From Fluviicola sp. (GTDB lineage: Bacteria; Bacteroidota; Bacteroidia; Flavobacteriales_D; Crocinitomicaceae): 64,000 nucleotides of DNA. Location of the stretch: contig NVXU02000023.1 in NCBI GenBank assembly GCA_002734065.2, forward strand, positions 62,001 through 126,000. The letters are read 5' to 3'. Made by a program: the position numbers and the translations under genes. Positions 51,655-60,782 of this stretch are shown piece after piece; the stretch's first letter is position 1, and every line of letters begins with the position of its first letter. The notes under the pieces were generated by a model that saw nothing but the letters and a program-made list of their open reading frames with translations, made no database searches and was not told where the DNA came from.

Positions 51655-52497
51655 TTATGCATTATCTTGATGTAAAAAGTCCAATCCACGTTGCATTCCG
51701 TGCCTGTAATCTTTTGTGATGACTGAGATAGAATTAGAATAAGTTCCAGTCAATAAAGGAATTTCTGGAGCAATTTGACGAATAGTAACTCCTTTTGGCT
51801 TTGTATTAATAAAATCAATGGCATCGTTGTATTTTCTGTGGTTATTCTCAAAACAGGCTTTCAATTTTGAATTAGATCGAAAAGCAAAAGTTCCAATATA
51901 ATCCGACCAAGATTGAGAAACTTTTAAATCCTTGGGACTTGTTCTGATAATCGTGATTTCAGATGCTCCATCTTCAACTGCGCGAATTACAGGCAATGGA
52001 TCGCTCCAACCTCCGTCCATGTATTCATTCTCATTGATAATATGCTTCCCTTTGGTGACGAATGGTAATGTGCAAGAAGCAATGACCGCATCCATCCATG
52101 TTTTTTTTGTAGGATGAAAATATTCTGCTTGGCCAGTTATTTTATTCGTCATTACAATAGCCAAGTCCTTTTCTTTAATGTTGTTGAGCGCTGTATCAAC
52201 GTCAAAAGGTACTTTTTCATCAGCAACTTTGTAAAAATAATCAACATCCATGAGCATGTTTTGTCGAATGAGCTTGTTGTAACTCATGAAATTCTTATCT
52301 GTCGCTAACAAGCACATAGATTCGAAACATTTTTTGTATTGATTACCCAAAAAGTATGAAACTGCAATGGCACCTCCTGAAACAGCATAATAAGCGTCAT
52401 AAGGGTTATGTTTCATCGCAAGAAATGCGTCCAAAACTCCAGCGCTAAATCCAGTTCTGAATCCTCCTCCTTGAATAATTAATACTTTTTTTGACAT
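51655..52497 (-). CDS. patatin-like phospholipase (YjjU-type)
   Basis: 280 residues. Oxyanion motif QGGGFRTG (9-16), nucleophile Ser40 in YAVSGGAIA and catalytic Asp161 in YMDGGWSDP. The nucleophile elbow is A-x-S-x-G rather than the usual G-x-S-x-G. The family hydrolyses acyl lipids. No signal peptide, so cytosolic or inner-membrane associated. Promoter elements at 52527-52557 and its own terminator suggest a single-gene unit. Confidence 0.88.
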   Translation of the reverse strand: MSKKVLIIQGGGFRTGFSAGVLDAFLAMKHNPYDAYYAVSGGAIAVSYFLGNQYKKCFESMCLLATDKNFMSYNKLIRQNMLMDVDYFYKVADEKVPFDVDTALNNIKEKDLAIVMTNKITGQAEYFHPTKKTWMDAVIASCTLPFVTKGKHIINENEYMDGGWSDPLPVIRAVEDGASEITIIRTSPKDLKVSQSWSDYIGTFAFRSNSKLKACFENNHRKYNDAIDFINTKPKGVTIRQIAPEIPLLTGTYSNSISVITKDYRHGMQRGLDFLHQDNA

Positions 52498-52526
52498 TTT
52501 AGCCTGCGATTAAATTGGAATCGCAA

Positions 52527-52557
52527 CAAAAGTAAAATAATTATGCGTGCATTGCAA
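52527..52557 (-). promoter_or_regulatory. Bacteroidota promoter: -33 TTG, 20 bp, -7 TACTTTTG
   Basis: On the minus strand, TTG (52557-52555) and TACTTTTG (52534-52527) are 20 bp apart, the expected spacing for TTTG/TAnnTTTG promoters. The -7 box ends 29 bp before the patatin start codon. Confidence 0.55.
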
Positions 52558-52660
52558 TTGCCGCTCCGTTTTATTCTCCTTTTTATTTTTCTCTACGGAG
52601 ATTCTTCCTAATAAGAATAAAAAAGATAACTTTACTTGACTAATTATTAAAATAAAAAAA

Positions 52661-53185
52661 ATGCTTCTTCCTTTCAACCTTCAAAAATGGATAGATGACA
52701 ATAGAGATTTGTTGAAACCACCTGTTAGCAATAAAAACTTGTATATCGAAGCTGGCGATTTTATCGTGATGATAGTCGGCGGCCCGAATGCCCGTAAAGA
52801 TTATCATTTTAACGAAAGCGAAGAATTATTCTACCAATTAGAAGGAGATGTCTTGGTAAAAGTACAATTAGAAGGAAAAGTTGTGGAAGTACCTATAAAA
52901 GAAGGAGATATTTTCTTGTTACCACCAAATATTCCTCATTCTCCGATAAGAGGCGCGAATACCGTCGGTTTGGTGATTGAGCGCGTAAGAAAAGGCACGG
53001 ACTTGACCGATGGGTTGTTGTGGTTTTGCGATGAATGCAACCACAAACTGCACGAATATCGTTTTCCTTTAGAGGATATTGAACATGATTTTTTATCGCG
53101 ATTTAGATCTTTTTATGCTTCTGAAGAATTAAGAACCTGTACTAATTGTGGGCACATAATGGAAACAGATCCACGTTTTATTTAA
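52661..53185 (+). CDS. nbaC: 3-hydroxyanthranilate 3,4-dioxygenase
   Basis: 174 residues. Opens the ring of 3-hydroxyanthranilate in the kynurenine route to quinolinate/NAD or in 2-nitrobenzoate-type degradation. Cupin Fe(II) ligands His49, Glu55 and His93 (DYHFNESEELFYQLEGD and IPHSPIRG). A rubredoxin-like second metal site is formed by Cys123/Cys126 (CDEC) and Cys160/Cys163 (CTNCGH). No other kynurenine gene is in the window. Convergent with the giant gene at 53205. Confidence 0.96.
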   Translation: MLLPFNLQKWIDDNRDLLKPPVSNKNLYIEAGDFIVMIVGGPNARKDYHFNESEELFYQLEGDVLVKVQLEGKVVEVPIKEGDIFLLPPNIPHSPIRGANTVGLVIERVRKGTDLTDGLLWFCDECNHKLHEYRFPLEDIEHDFLSRFRSFYASEELRTCTNCGHIMETDPRFI

Positions 53186-53204
53186 GTGACATCCCTTTAC
53201 AATC

Positions 53205-56200
53205 CTATCGAATCAAGTTGATGTGTCCTACATATTCTTCCAACTCATTAGAAAAACTGACCACTTTCACCTTCCAAACGTAAGTGCCATCTTGGCATTT
53301 CTTCCCCTTATATGTACCGTCCCAACCAATATCAATATCTTCACTTACGAAAATCAATTCTCCCCAACGGTTATAAATTTCCATTAAAAACTGACCGATA
53401 TTGCCTCCTTCTGCCTTGAAAAGGCCATTAAATTGATCTCCGTTTGGGGTGAATGTATTCGGAACATAAATTATAGGGTCGTAAATAATTCTTACTGTGT
53501 CAGAATCAGAGCATCCATTTCCGTCGGTATAACTCACGGTATAGTAATAATTCTGATCTGGGTTGGCAACGGGGTTGTTGCAAACAACACAGGTCAAAAA
53601 CTCGGAAGGACTCCAAACATAAGGCCCATTTGTTGTGCTTGTTGCTGAAAGTTGGACTTGATCTCCTAAAAATGCATAGACGTTTGGGTTTGTTTGAATA
53701 AACGCTAGAGGAAATAAATCGACAAATACAGAATCAATGTCTGTGCATCCATATTGGTCGGTGCCAATAACGTAATACATCGTTGGAGTAGTTGGTGTTG
53801 CATATACCATTGAGGCTACATTGTTATTCAACGTGCCACTTGGCGACCAACTATAAGCCACGCCACCTGTCCCCGTTAATGGAACCGTTTCTCCCGGACA
53901 GACAATAGTGTCAGTGAATGCTCCAATATCCGCTAAAACTACCGTTATGTAAACACTATCCGGAACCGTAGCACATATATTTGTGAAGTCGGCATAATAA
54001 TACATGCTTTGCAAAGGGCTGACTGTAACCACAGGGGCTGTCAATGAAGAAATGTTGTTATTTGGTGACCATAAATAGGTGTCCCCTCCTGAAACTGTGA
54101 TTGTTATTTGTTCTCCCGCACACATAAACAAAGAATCTGGCATTACTGGAACTGGTGGCAAGAAAAATACTTCAACAGTAACAGAGTCTTGCAATGAACA
54201 ACCTTCTGGAGTAATAATATCAACCGTGTAAGTTGTAGTTTGCAAAGGAGTGGCAATGGGATTGGCTATAGTTGTATCGCTTAAAGTGGATGAAGGTGAC
54301 CACGCATAACTTCCCCCACCAAACGCACCTATTGGAACACTGTTTCCGATGCAAATTGACGTGTCTCCTGTTACAGAAGAAGGCGGATTCACAACAACCA
54401 ATGTTATTTGCAAGGTATCTGCACCGCAGGTATCAGAAATAATCACTGTGAAATCCGTCGTTTGAGAAACGGTCGCAAAAGGCGTGGCACTGGTAGAATC
54501 ATCCAAAAACTGACCCGGTGACCAATTGTATGTTACTCCACCTGAAGACGTTAATTGATAAGGGGTGTTGGGGCAAATAGGTGCTGGAGGTTGCGTAACA
54601 AAACCTGTAAAATCGCCAATAATGACCAAAAATTCTACCGTATCTGAAGTATAGCAACCGTTGGTGTCAGAGACAACCAATGTTACATCATAGTTTCCTG
54701 GTCCTGGATAAAGATGGGTTGGATTAACTGCTGTAGAATTAGTGCCATCACCAAAATCCCAGTAAAAATCATTGCCATTCGCACTGTTATTTCCAAAAAT
54801 AACAGGGTCTGGCAGGCAAACCACAGGATTTGGGTCAGAAACGATGGCTTCAATGGTGTTCAATTCAAACTTAAACACCGCCATGTTACAGTTATTGCTA
54901 TTGTTAGTCGTTGACCAAACTCCTGGTGTTGTGGTGAATCCATTGCTTTGACCTCCACAAGCTGCGCAAACTGCGTGGTATATATTTCCATTTTTATCAA
55001 AACGGCTGGTTCCTCCATCTACATGATCTGGGCTAGTTGTGTTTCCTCCCACAAAAGTTCCGTATTTCAGAAAGCCTGCATCTTGACTCAATACACCAAT
55101 ATAGAAATTACTACCTGCTGAGGTCAGTTGGTATGCATCTGGCGTTACCGGAAATCCCGTTGTGGTAGAAAACAACGCTTGACTTACTTGCGCATTCTGG
55201 TTCAAGTCTCCGCCCCAACCCGAAAGATAAATATCATGACAGTCTGAAATTAAGAACGCCGTCGGAGAAATTTCTACATTGCCCGTGCTCGCTCCCAGCA
55301 TCGTTTTCCACAATTGAGTGCTCAGGTTGTTTGAGTATTTTTGAATGAATTGACCAGAATTGGCATTTCCGTATAGACCTGGTGTAATGCCCAAATCACT
55401 TTGCGTTTGACCTAAAACATAGACGTTGTCGTCGATATCTAACTGTACAAAATAGGCTTGGTCATATTCATTGGACCCAATATACGTCCCTGCAATAAAG
55501 CCACCATTCGCAGAATTAAATTTTGCCAAATAACCGTCGCCAATTCCACCTGAGAAAGTACTTGATGCCCCAGTGTTAAAAGGCAAACCTGATGAAACTG
55601 TTCCTCCAGCGACAAAAACATCTCCATTTGAGTCCAATTGGATTGAATTCCCTGTTTCTACCCCTCCAGCACCAAAAAATCGGGACCATGTAAGAGCATT
55701 CAAGGCAATTGGCATTTTAAACAACACGGCATCTTGAATTCCTGATAGAGAAGGGCTGGTTACGGTCACTGGAAAATCAGAAGACTTAGAGTTTGAGGTT
55801 ACATAGACAGAACCTGCATTATCAACTATTATTTCACCTCGAAACTGGTCGCCATAATTGTATTTTAGCCCAGAAGTATTGAGTCCATCATTATTAGCCC
55901 CGCCCACATAAGTTGCTGCTATTAGGGTACTTCCGTCTGCGCTTAAACGGGCAACGAACAAATCTGACCCTGTATTAAAACCTAATCCATTGGCAAAGGC
56001 TGATAAATTAGGTCCTCCGTTGTAACTGTTGTCAAATGCCGCTCCGGGAATGGGAAAATCGTTCGATGAAGTTAGTCCAAAAATGAAAAGTTCTCCGGTG
56101 GCTGAACAAATAGTACTGTTGGGTGTTTCAGAACCATTGCCGCCGAGGTAGGTTGAATAAATTAAAGCAGTGCCATCTCCAGTAAACTTTGTGATACCAA

Positions 56201-57161
56201 TATCAATTGACCCTCCACTAAATGACGGATTAAAAACCCCTGTCGTAACTGGATATTGTCCTGTAGAAAAAACCACTCCACCACCAAAAACATTCCCCGC
56301 AGGGTCAGGTGTTGCAGACATTCCCCAGTTGTCAGCAGTTGAACCCGTGAACGAAGAAAACGTAATGCTTGGATCGATGATTAATTTCTTGCTCGTATCA
56401 TAACCTCCTGAAAACACAAATGTAATCTCCTCATTATCAGCTGAATAAGCTATATCAACTTTTTCTTTGCCTCTCTCCGTTACTACCCAAGCAACGGGAG
56501 TTCCTTCAATTATTTCACCAAATCTTGTCTCGATAATCAACTGTCCTTTTTCGTCTATTGATAGATTGTTCTGACCAGAATACTTGATTTTTATTACTTC
56601 AGCATCGACTCCAGGTTGTACTTCTAAAGAATATTTAAGCCCTTGATTTCCATCCATTCTCAAGTCAATTCCTGGGTAGAAATCTTTCATCAGAACGGAA
56701 GAATAACTATACACTTTCCCTTTCCATTTACTTTTATCATTGCCGAGAATGTAGTTGTTGTAGAATGGTGATTGTTCTGATTCTTCCACTTCTCCCTTCC
56801 AAGAAGAACCGATAAATTTAGACCGAATGACATGCGCCTGGTAATTCTCCGCTTGTTCTTGCTTGGTTGCCGAAGTTAATCGAGGTACAGAACTCTCGCT
56901 CATTTCGGGAAGGTCACGACCGTTCCCCTTCATTCGCTTCGACTCTCCTTCGCTATGAGAATGCCTCAATGTTTGCTTCGCATCGTTCAGAAAATAAGTA
57001 AAACCATCTTTCTCGATGTACATTTCTCCCAATTGCAAATCAACCTTGTATTCTATTCTTTCATCCCACTGTCCCTGGTTCGGATTCATCCATACCTTTT
57101 GCGATTGAGCGGAAAACCCGAGCAACACAGGTATCGATATGATCAAAAACAACGACTTCAT
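53205..57161 (-). CDS. giant surface protein with SBBP-like propeller, PKD/Ig-like repeats and T9SS type B domain
   Basis: 1318 residues. Signal peptide to SAQSQ (about 21). The N-terminal 270 residues (VWMNPNQGQWDERIEYKV... LIIDPSITFSS) resemble the DUF7948/SBBP N-domain. A beta-propeller-like region with Gly-rich loops (YSTYLGGNGSETPNST, AATYVGGANNDG, GTYIGSNEYD) reaches about 760. One PKD unit (YWDFGDGTNS) and five about 85-residue Ig-like units with YxWSP cores follow. C-terminus is gliding-type (VPNTFTPNGDQFNGLF, IYNRWGELIF, WDGTYKGKKCQDGTYVWKV). Residues about 64-98 are a repeat-derived insertion (56868-56972). Confidence 0.93.
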   Translation of the reverse strand: MKSLFLIISIPVLLGFSAQSQKVWMNPNQGQWDERIEYKVDLQLGEMYIEKDGFTYFLNDAKQTLRHSHSEGESKRMKGNGRDLPEMSESSVPRLTSATKQEQAENYQAHVIRSKFIGSSWKGEVEESEQSPFYNNYILGNDKSKWKGKVYSYSSVLMKDFYPGIDLRMDGNQGLKYSLEVQPGVDAEVIKIKYSGQNNLSIDEKGQLIIETRFGEIIEGTPVAWVVTERGKEKVDIAYSADNEEITFVFSGGYDTSKKLIIDPSITFSSFTGSTADNWGMSATPDPAGNVFGGGVVFSTGQYPVTTGVFNPSFSGGSIDIGITKFTGDGTALIYSTYLGGNGSETPNSTICSATGELFIFGLTSSNDFPIPGAAFDNSYNGGPNLSAFANGLGFNTGSDLFVARLSADGSTLIAATYVGGANNDGLNTSGLKYNYGDQFRGEIIVDNAGSVYVTSNSKSSDFPVTVTSPSLSGIQDAVLFKMPIALNALTWSRFFGAGGVETGNSIQLDSNGDVFVAGGTVSSGLPFNTGASSTFSGGIGDGYLAKFNSANGGFIAGTYIGSNEYDQAYFVQLDIDDNVYVLGQTQSDLGITPGLYGNANSGQFIQKYSNNLSTQLWKTMLGASTGNVEISPTAFLISDCHDIYLSGWGGDLNQNAQVSQALFSTTTGFPVTPDAYQLTSAGSNFYIGVLSQDAGFLKYGTFVGGNTTSPDHVDGGTSRFDKNGNIYHAVCAACGGQSNGFTTTPGVWSTTNNSNNCNMAVFKFELNTIEAIVSDPNPVVCLPDPVIFGNNSANGNDFYWDFGDGTNSTAVNPTHLYPGPGNYDVTLVVSDTNGCYTSDTVEFLVIIGDFTGFVTQPPAPICPNTPYQLTSSGGVTYNWSPGQFLDDSTSATPFATVSQTTDFTVIISDTCGADTLQITLVVVNPPSSVTGDTSICIGNSVPIGAFGGGSYAWSPSSTLSDTTIANPIATPLQTTTYTVDIITPEGCSLQDSVTVEVFFLPPVPVMPDSLFMCAGEQITITVSGGDTYLWSPNNNISSLTAPVVTVSPLQSMYYYADFTNICATVPDSVYITVVLADIGAFTDTIVCPGETVPLTGTGGVAYSWSPSGTLNNNVASMVYATPTTPTMYYVIGTDQYGCTDIDSVFVDLFPLAFIQTNPNVYAFLGDQVQLSATSTTNGPYVWSPSEFLTCVVCNNPVANPDQNYYYTVSYTDGNGCSDSDTVRIIYDPIIYVPNTFTPNGDQFNGLFKAEGGNIGQFLMEIYNRWGELIFVSEDIDIGWDGTYKGKKCQDGTYVWKVKVVSFSNELEEYVGHINLIR

Positions 57162-57315
57162 TAACGGTTAAAATTACAATAAATAAAATTAGCTTATCGC
57201 ACTTCTTTTTTAGATTATCATGAAAATAGACAGGTCTAAGTAGTATATAGTCGTATTTTATGGGAAATAGTTGCTTGGGAGGGTGTTAAAGTACAATGAA
57301 ACTCCGGAACCACTT

Positions 57316-57491
57316 CTACACTTCCACGAGTTCAGCGCAACGCAGACTCAACACGGGAAAATTGGTAATGTCTATTGATTTATTCAATTCTCTTAAATCA
57401 ATCATTCTCACTGTTTTACCTCTTGCATCAACCAGTTGAAATTTGGTAATGCCTGGGTCGGAGCATGTAATTTGTATGCTATTCTGCGCTA
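57316..57491 (-). pseudogene. remnant of a T9SS type A sorting domain
   Basis: Frame without start reading QNSIQITCSDPGITKFQLVD then ARGKTVRMIDLRELNKSIDI and TNFPVLSLR to a stop. The order of strands matches a type IX CTD (FxLxDxxGKxV...), but the final GIYxxRI strand is missing and no parent protein is upstream. A 46-bp part (57347-57392) recurs at 58725-58770 in the same orientation. The 330-bp gap 57162-57491 otherwise holds only A+T-rich sequence before the giant gene. Confidence 0.65.
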
Positions 57492-57977
57492 CTACTCTCG
57501 AACGAAGTAATTCAAATTCGATTTTAACTGATTCTCCTCATCATAAAAATCAAATGGGTAAGCAAATAAATAGACGGTGTCAGAAGAAAAGTTTGTAACA
57601 TTTAACAAAAGCTCTAACTGATTAGACGTACAATCTACATTGAGGCGCATTCCATCCCCCCCCCCTATAAAAGACTCATAATCAACATTGTTAAAAGTCA
57701 AGTCGTGAACCAATACATTGTTTTTATATCCTTTGTATAAGCCATCTTGGCTCATCGTGAAAAAGTATTCAAAGCCCTGATTTTGTGGCGTATAGGTGTA
57801 AACTATGTCTGGGCCAACATCAAACCATTCTGTAACTCGTGTTTTGTACCATCTCCATCTGCCTACAAAAACAGAGCGATCTCCTGACATAGAGACACCC
57901 TCGCACAAAAAAACTTTGTCTTTCTTACAAGAAAAAAGAATTGTTATACAAAATAGAAGACCTATAACTTTACCCAT
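57492..57977 (-). CDS. hypothetical lipoprotein, paralog 1, with G10 tract
   Basis: 161 residues. Lipobox ILFSC (Cys17). About 60% like the next gene (58094-58582): both have CKKDKVF, EGxSMSGDRSVFVG, YKTRVxxWFDVGP and YTPQNQGFEYFFT. The coding strand contains ten consecutive G (57656-57665) giving IGGGDG; the paralog has a shorter tract and one more residue. A one-base slip would disrupt the C-terminal 50 residues, a plausible phase-variable switch. Function unknown. Confidence 0.8.
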   Translation of the reverse strand: MGKVIGLLFCITILFSCKKDKVFLCEGVSMSGDRSVFVGRWRWYKTRVTEWFDVGPDIVYTYTPQNQGFEYFFTMSQDGLYKGYKNNVLVHDLTFNNVDYESFIGGGDGMRLNVDCTSNQLELLLNVTNFSSDTVYLFAYPFDFYDEENQLKSNLNYFVRE

Positions 57978-57979
57978 CT

Positions 57980-58680
57980 TTTTTGATATTTAATAACACT
58001 TGAATTATCTACACCTAATATAACAAGAAAAAGTGGAACTTTTGAAAAAGCGAAGTGTTAACGCAGCTTCTAATTCCGGATTCAAGGTAGTTTTTATTCT
58101 CTAACAAAGTAATTATATTTTGATCTTAACTGATTATCTTGGTCTTCAAAATTTAAAGGGTATATATTTTGGTCTATTGAATCAGTTATTGAGCTTGGAG
58201 TGTCCCTTAGCAGTTCTATTTGTTCTGAAGTGCAATTAATATTGACTCTCATACCATCTACCCCCCCTCCCGTGAAAGTTTCATAATCTACGTTATTTAA
58301 TACAACATTGTGTATCAAGGTGTTATTTTTGTACCCTTTATACAAACCATCTTCTGAAATAGTAAAAAAATACTCAAAACCTTGATTTTGTGGTGTGTAA
58401 TCAGAATAAATTGATGGCCCAACATCAAACCACTGCTCAACTCGTGTTTTGTACCATCGCCACTTGCCCACAAAAACTGAACGGTCTCCTGACATAGAAA
58501 TGCCTTCGCACGAAAAAACTTTGTCTTTTTTGCAGGAGAAAAGAAAGCCGATACAGAATACTATTGCTACAACTTTACCCATCTTTTTTGATATTTAATT
58601 GTGTTTGAGTTATCAAGCCCTAATATAACAAGAAAAAGTGGAACTTTTGAAAAAGCGAAGTGTTAACGCAGCTTCTAATT
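57980..58680. repeat. direct repeat upstream of both paralogs
   Basis: 57980-58075 and 58585-58680 share TAATATAACAAGAAAAAGTG, GAACTTTTGAAAAAGCGAAG and TGTTAACGCAGCTTCTAATT. With the paralogous lipoprotein genes this shows a tandem duplication of about 605 bp. The second copy continues into the CTD-like remnant at 58725-58770. Confidence 0.85.
58094..58582 (-). CDS. hypothetical lipoprotein, paralog 2
   Basis: 162 residues, lipobox FLFSC (Cys17). Same architecture as the gene at 57492 and in tandem with it. C-rich tract on the plus strand is 7 bp, interrupted. Most differences between the two are in the C-terminal third (SSITDSIDQNIYPLNFEDQD versus NFSSDTVYLFAYPFDFYDEE). Both end NYFVRE. Confidence 0.8.
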   Translation of the reverse strand: MGKVVAIVFCIGFLFSCKKDKVFSCEGISMSGDRSVFVGKWRWYKTRVEQWFDVGPSIYSDYTPQNQGFEYFFTISEDGLYKGYKNNTLIHNVVLNNVDYETFTGGGVDGMRVNINCTSEQIELLRDTPSSITDSIDQNIYPLNFEDQDNQLRSKYNYFVRE

Positions 58681-58842
58681 CCTGACAGACTTCGACTGCA
58701 TCTCGACTACCGCTCGATGGGCGGCTCAACACGGGAAAATTGGCAATGTCTATTGATTTGTTTAATTCTCACCTCTATTTCGCAATAAATGACTGTTCAA
58801 AACTAACCCGATTTAATTGACTATTAGCAGAAATATAAATTG

Positions 58843-58850
58843 TAAATTTG
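58843..58850 (+). promoter_or_regulatory. -7 box TAAATTTG before the amidophosphoribosyltransferase gene
   Basis: TAAATTTG (TAnnTTTG) lies 25 bp before the start codon; an ATTG 23 bp upstream could be a weak -33. The 292-bp gap 58583-58874 otherwise holds duplicated repeat sequence. Confidence 0.5.
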
Positions 58851-58874
58851 CACTGAATTTTATCTGTTTCTAGA

Positions 58875-60776
58875 ATGAGTGATGCTATCAAACACGAATG
58901 CGGAATTGCACTATTGCGCTTAAAACAACCTCTACAGTACTACTACGACAAATATGGGACGGCTTTTTACGCCTTAAATAAGTTGCATCTTCTCATGGAG
59001 AAACAACACAATCGTGGTCAAGATGGAGCTGGAGTTGCGAACATCAAGTTTGACATGACTCCCGGAGAAAGATACATCTCTCGATTTAGATCGGTTAGTG
59101 ACAAACCTATTCAAGAGATTTTTGACCATATAAACGGTCGATTTCATGATATTCAAGAAGAAAATCCTGAATTATTGAATGATGTTGACTATCTAAAAAA
59201 GAATGCTGGTTTTACAGGAGAACTTTTTCTAGGACATCTTCGTTACGGTACTTTTGGTAAAAATGCCATCGAAAATTGTCATCCATTCTTAAGACAGAAT
59301 AACTGGATTACTAGAAATTTAGTCGTTGCGGGTAATTTCAACCTCACCAATGTGGATGAATTATTCGACGTTCTTTTGCACGTTGGACAGCATCCAAAAG
59401 AAATGTCTGACACCGTTACGGTCTTGGAGAAAGTCGGACATTATTTAGACATGGAGAATGATGAATTGTACAATTCTCTCAAACCACAAGGTTATTCAAA
59501 TGCGGAAGTTTATCAGAAAATTGCACAGAATTTAGACATCGAAAAGATATTAAAACAAGCTTCAGAAGATTGGGACGGAGGTTATGCCATGGCTGGCCTT
59601 TTTGGTCACGGGGATGCCTTTGTTTTGAGAGATCCTGCTGGAATTAGACCTGCATTCTTCTACGAAGATGATGAAATAGTTGTCGTTGCATCTGAGCGAC
59701 CTGTGATTCAAACAGCGTTTAATTTAAAGACTGACCAAATTCAAGAATTGCAACCTGGACATGCTTTGATTATCAAAAAAGATGGTCACGTGACGGAGAC
59801 CCTAATTAATCAACCTTCCGTCATCGCGAAATGCTCTTTTGAGCGCATTTATTTCTCCCGAGGGAGTGATATTGACATTTACAATGAGCGAAAACAGCTC
59901 GGTAAGAACATCGTTCCTCAGATTTTAGAAACGATAGATCACGACCTTAAAAATTCTGTTTTCTCTTTCATTCCGAACACTGCAGAGGTTTCTTACTTCG
60001 GAATGATTAAAGGATTGGAAGATTATCTCAACGAAGAGAAAATTAAGCAAATTATTGCACTTGGAGCCAATCCAAAGCGAGAGGATATAAGCACTATTAT
60101 TTTGCAGCGCGCTCGTGTGGAAAAAATTGCCGTGAAAGACGCGAAATTGAGAACCTTCATAACGCAAGATGATTCTCGAGATGATTTAGTGGCGCATATT
60201 TACGACATCACTTATGGAAGTGTCGTTCCACACACTGATAATTTGGTGATTATTGATGACAGTATCGTTCGTGGAACCACCTTGAAGCAATCTATTTTGA
60301 GAATTCTCGATCGTTTAGAGCCAAAGAAAATTGTGGTTGTTTCTTCTGCTCCGCAAATAAGATACCCTGATTGCTACGGAATTGATATGGCAAAATTGGG
60401 CGATTTTATAGCATTCTCCGCAACCATTGCTTTGCTGAAGGACAGAGGAATGGAGCAAGTAATTGAGGATGTTTATTTGAAGTGCAAAGCACAAGAAAAC
60501 TTACCGAAAGAACAGATTAAGAACTACGTGCAAGAGATTTATGCACCTTTCTCTGACGATGAAGTTTCTGTGAAAATCAGTGAGTTGCTAACCCCTTCAA
60601 CCATCAATACTCCGGTAGAAATTATTTACCAAACAGTAGAAAATTTACACAAAGCTTGCCCAAATAACACGGGAGATTGGTATTTTACAGGAAATTATCC
60701 AACACCCGGTGGAAATAAGGTCGTGAATAAGGCATTTATCAACTGGAAAGAAGGAAGTAATAAACGAGCTTACTAA
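58875..60776 (+). CDS. purF: amidophosphoribosyltransferase (glutamine PRPP amidotransferase), long form
   Basis: 633 residues. Class II glutamine amidotransferase: an eight-residue propeptide (MSDAIKHE) precedes the likely N-terminal nucleophile Cys9 (CGIALL), then RGQDGAG and GHLRYGTFG. C-terminal PRTase with PRPP loop VIIDDSIVRGTT (about 458-469). First step of purine synthesis. Bacteroidota often carry this 630-residue form next to a shorter canonical PurF, so which copy does the main job cannot be told here. The end (about 550-633) is an extra segment. Confidence 0.88.
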   Translation: MSDAIKHECGIALLRLKQPLQYYYDKYGTAFYALNKLHLLMEKQHNRGQDGAGVANIKFDMTPGERYISRFRSVSDKPIQEIFDHINGRFHDIQEENPELLNDVDYLKKNAGFTGELFLGHLRYGTFGKNAIENCHPFLRQNNWITRNLVVAGNFNLTNVDELFDVLLHVGQHPKEMSDTVTVLEKVGHYLDMENDELYNSLKPQGYSNAEVYQKIAQNLDIEKILKQASEDWDGGYAMAGLFGHGDAFVLRDPAGIRPAFFYEDDEIVVVASERPVIQTAFNLKTDQIQELQPGHALIIKKDGHVTETLINQPSVIAKCSFERIYFSRGSDIDIYNERKQLGKNIVPQILETIDHDLKNSVFSFIPNTAEVSYFGMIKGLEDYLNEEKIKQIIALGANPKREDISTIILQRARVEKIAVKDAKLRTFITQDDSRDDLVAHIYDITYGSVVPHTDNLVIIDDSIVRGTTLKQSILRILDRLEPKKIVVVSSAPQIRYPDCYGIDMAKLGDFIAFSATIALLKDRGMEQVIEDVYLKCKAQENLPKEQIKNYVQEIYAPFSDDEVSVKISELLTPSTINTPVEIIYQTVENLHKACPNNTGDWYFTGNYPTPGGNKVVNKAFINWKEGSNKRAY

Positions 60777-60782
60777 TTAAAA

